From Patescibacteria group bacterium (GTDB lineage: Bacteria > Patescibacteriota > Gracilibacteria > UM-FILTER-43-11): DNA of 8,100 nt. Below, in pieces: positions 7,701-8,100 of this stretch. The stretch covers positions 1 through 8,100 of the forward strand of contig JAHIYT010000068.1 in assembly GCA_018814945.1 (NCBI GenBank), given 5' to 3'. Each line of letters begins with the position of its first letter. Within the stretch, counting starts at the first letter, position 1. The position numbers were made by a program, and so were the translations under genes. Below the pieces are notes generated by a model, which saw nothing but the letters and a program-made list of their open reading frames with translations, was not told where the DNA came from and did not search any database.

Positions 7701-8100
7701 AGAATCTCAGGCTGTTCCATACGAGGTTCCGAATGACGGGATAACAACTACAACCCTTTGGGTACTTGTGGAAGATCCAATTGGTCTTTCCGACATAGAT
7801 ACTGTAATTGTTGACCTTTCCGATCTCGATGGATCTAGTACACAGCAAATGGAGGAAGATGATGGAGTTCAGCCTTCGGATAAACAATGGTATAAATATC
7901 AACTTACAATTCCTGCAACAGTTCCTACCTCTGAAACTCCTTATGAACTCCCTGTTGAAGTAAATAAAGATGGAGATATAGCTTATGGAACGGTTAGTAT
8001 TTTAGTTACTAATGATGTTTACCAGAGTGTGGCTCCGGTGATCAACCAGTTGTATGTAAGCCCACTTTCGCTTGCACCAGATGGAACTACTCCAGTTACA
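4711..8100 (+). CDS. Giant membrane-anchored surface protein with cohesin-like domain, beta repeats and IPT/TIG (partial, 3' end outside window)
   Basis: The frame is open from the ATG at 4711 to the window end: 1130 codons, no stop. Residues 1-34 are hydrophilic and end in a basic cluster (RKKRNK); 35-55 form a single transmembrane helix, so the rest should lie outside the cell. Residues 77-263 look like a cohesin: a G-D strand, then TFTLTYDP (109-116), a late LFKLALQIDPG (217-227) and a closing AGTITV; a Cys-rich insert splits it at about 166-205. Residues 266-900 hold about six beta repeats of 100-114 residues. Residues 904-985 are an IPT/TIG domain (I-N-P start, LSGQNL core, IPVDFPSGTYDLEL). 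Residues 989-1103 match the pre-dockerin module of gene 2, and a further copy starts near 1107. It follows gene 2 by 41 bases. Likely a surface scaffold or adhesin; the cohesin call is by eye. Confidence 0.93.
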   Translation, partial: MENENLNQNVMETPQVGQTDNLQTYVQESRKKRNKILIGIFASLFVVIIAIFAYMSPGLFRASITEETGGGVPTSATKLYIPSYEGGIGETGDIAIKTKDELAELDAVTFTLTYDPIDALIFDSDPVVFDDDTVFQGAAFSMANDDGSGNLSVTVIFDTAETIENTFPVDCSTHDGVGNQAVCEADSCVWDTPNNQCNVPDGDYYINPLVAHSHPTLFKLALQIDPGVSAGQEIDLGIEDLAVLNGITSVSVGTMQAGTITVESQNELKVLNAQALDSNSILVNFSDYLADYDNTTYYDVTCNLAGVLGVSNVDLGSIHGYGQKAVVLSTTSQTAGDGCVLTVNSVTGNSQGEVNSAFDSVMFAGYGQTTGELSDFGMESADVPTGSYNQVVVTFTDDVKAASVTVSDFELKDVTGGTSVTISNVASVTGNQVTLTISNDYNFIKRDTYLLKATGEILRNSDNADLGINMVAFNGYKNGPRIISSSLTEDTGDYTLTVNFDENIEESDSFSYYGHLYETGSSIALGTVDTMFDSSISGSTLTMVDVGGVYLADSTKNYTFSVSATTNIVNTTSNKVLTDEAYKTITFWGYDHDDTGYGSGSLYATERNIVTLGEGEYDLDQVAIGDISVFYYQTINSKVNQAISSISTATGDLEIVFTNSLVPNKHYIAYIKENAADLVPIIVQEFVIDQDLEAVSAEATASAEACVDFSDNIDELTVNDAQFEVYNSSGTAIGASNVDVQGDFQSVCLDTGTLSAGQVYYVNAGEASDYIYEYQDANALKKTAVVFGGYGTAAVGSEVVISSVTSTSSTTVDLNFSADVDATTMTPVNIDIYTLSDAITPNTLTQLTVTDINQIDGNSFELETSVQGSGVNYFVVLDGVEDAGGLLLGNAAIPNFFGFQQPVATVTNINPSIITNDVETEVVLSGQNLDTIVTVNVGNTEVTISSQSASSLTFTIPVDFPSGTYDLELINSASGSQEVANALVVSSSITEMQVLSEESQAVPYEVPNDGITTTTLWVLVEDPIGLSDIDTVIVDLSDLDGSSTQQMEEDDGVQPSDKQWYKYQLTIPATVPTSETPYELPVEVNKDGDIAYGTVSILVTNDVYQSVAPVINQLYVSPLSLAPDGTTPVT
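4939..5499 (+). other. Cohesin-like domain with four-cysteine insert (within gene 3)
   Basis: Residues 77-263 follow the cohesin plan: G-D with alternating hydrophobics (92-97), a first core strand ending in YDP, a G-x-L-x-V-x-V-x-F-D strand (149-158), an L-F-x-L-x-L-x-I strand followed by a G-x-E-I-x-L strand (217-237), and a final G-T-I-T-V (258-262). Cys171, 183, 188 and 197 lie in an insert between the two halves. The domain is first after the membrane anchor. Related carbohydrate-binding folds of the same superfamily are the main alternative. Confidence 0.55.
5506..7410 (+). repeat. About six tandem beta repeats ending in F-x-G-Y (within gene 3)
   Basis: The marker F-x-G-[YF] appears at residues 363-366, 473-476, 587-590, 787-790 and 897-899, and a degenerate copy (F686) falls midway in the only double-length gap. 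Spacings are about 110, 114, 99, 101 and 110 residues. Within units, a V-x-[FV]-[ST]-[DE] strand (e.g. VNFSD, VTFTDD, VNFDEN, VDFSDN, LNFSAD) occurs early, which resembles Big_5 or SbsC-type Ig-like repeats of S-layer and adhesin proteins. Copies have diverged strongly at DNA level. Two units carry a Cys pair (302/339 and 706/748), possibly disulfides. Confidence 0.65.
7675..8100 (+). repeat. Shared beta module, second gene copy plus start of another repeat
   Basis: Residues 989-1103 of gene 3 correspond to the module before the dockerin in gene 2 (4115-4489). A second copy seems to begin near residue 1107: I-x-Q-L-Y-V-S-P...PDG matches the opening I-T-E-M-Q-V-L-S...NDG of the first. The array therefore probably continues past the window end. 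Confidence 0.5.

Noticed and set aside
7615..7902. 95-codon minus-strand open frame
   Set aside because: Antisense to the TIG and shared-module region, whose forward frame is clearly coding.
1..8100. CRISPR arrays, tRNA or rRNA genes, insertion sequences
   Set aside because: No regular short direct repeats with spacers, no cloverleaf-like segments, no transposase-like frames or terminal inverted repeats were seen on reading both strands.

Overview
This is an A+T-rich bacterial window with one transcription unit on the + strand: a strong sigma70-type promoter (about 269-297), a polytopic membrane protein (339-1355), a 1095-residue secreted or anchored multidomain protein ending in a dockerin (1382-4669), and a very large membrane-anchored surface protein that starts at 4711 and is still open at base 8100 (1130 codons with no stop). 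The gaps between genes are 26 and 41 bases, A-rich and without a recognisable terminator, so co-transcription is likely. No start has a good Shine-Dalgarno sequence; all three follow A-rich leaders.

Region by region. Bases 1-268 hold no gene I can support. Gene 1 has the layout of the YidC/Oxa1/Alb3 membrane insertase family: an N-terminal segment, a core helix followed by a charged cytoplasmic hairpin, then the remaining core helices. It is very divergent and has Glu where the groove Arg is expected. Gene 2 has an N-terminal hydrophobic segment, several bacterial Ig-like (Big_2-type) domains, an unassigned beta module and a complete two-repeat type I dockerin. Gene 3 has a short cytoplasmic tail, one transmembrane anchor, a cohesin-like domain with a four-Cys insert, about six 100-114-residue beta repeats punctuated by F-x-G-Y, an IPT/TIG domain, and copies of the same beta module that precedes the dockerin in gene 2.

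Working model (inference): gene 3 is a cell-surface scaffold whose membrane-proximal cohesin-like domain captures dockerin proteins such as gene 2, and gene 1 is an insertase variant that may help place these proteins in the membrane. No glycoside hydrolase is visible, so this would be a non-cellulosomal cohesin-dockerin system for surface assembly or adhesion.

Organism: low G+C, a classical -35/-10 promoter, leaders without Shine-Dalgarno sequences, giant acidic Ig-like surface proteins on single N-terminal anchors and a divergent insertase would fit a Candidate Phyla Radiation (Patescibacteria) lineage such as Peregrinibacteria. This is only a suggestion; no phylogenetic marker is present. 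The long frames read through with the standard code and genes 1 and 2 end in TAA.
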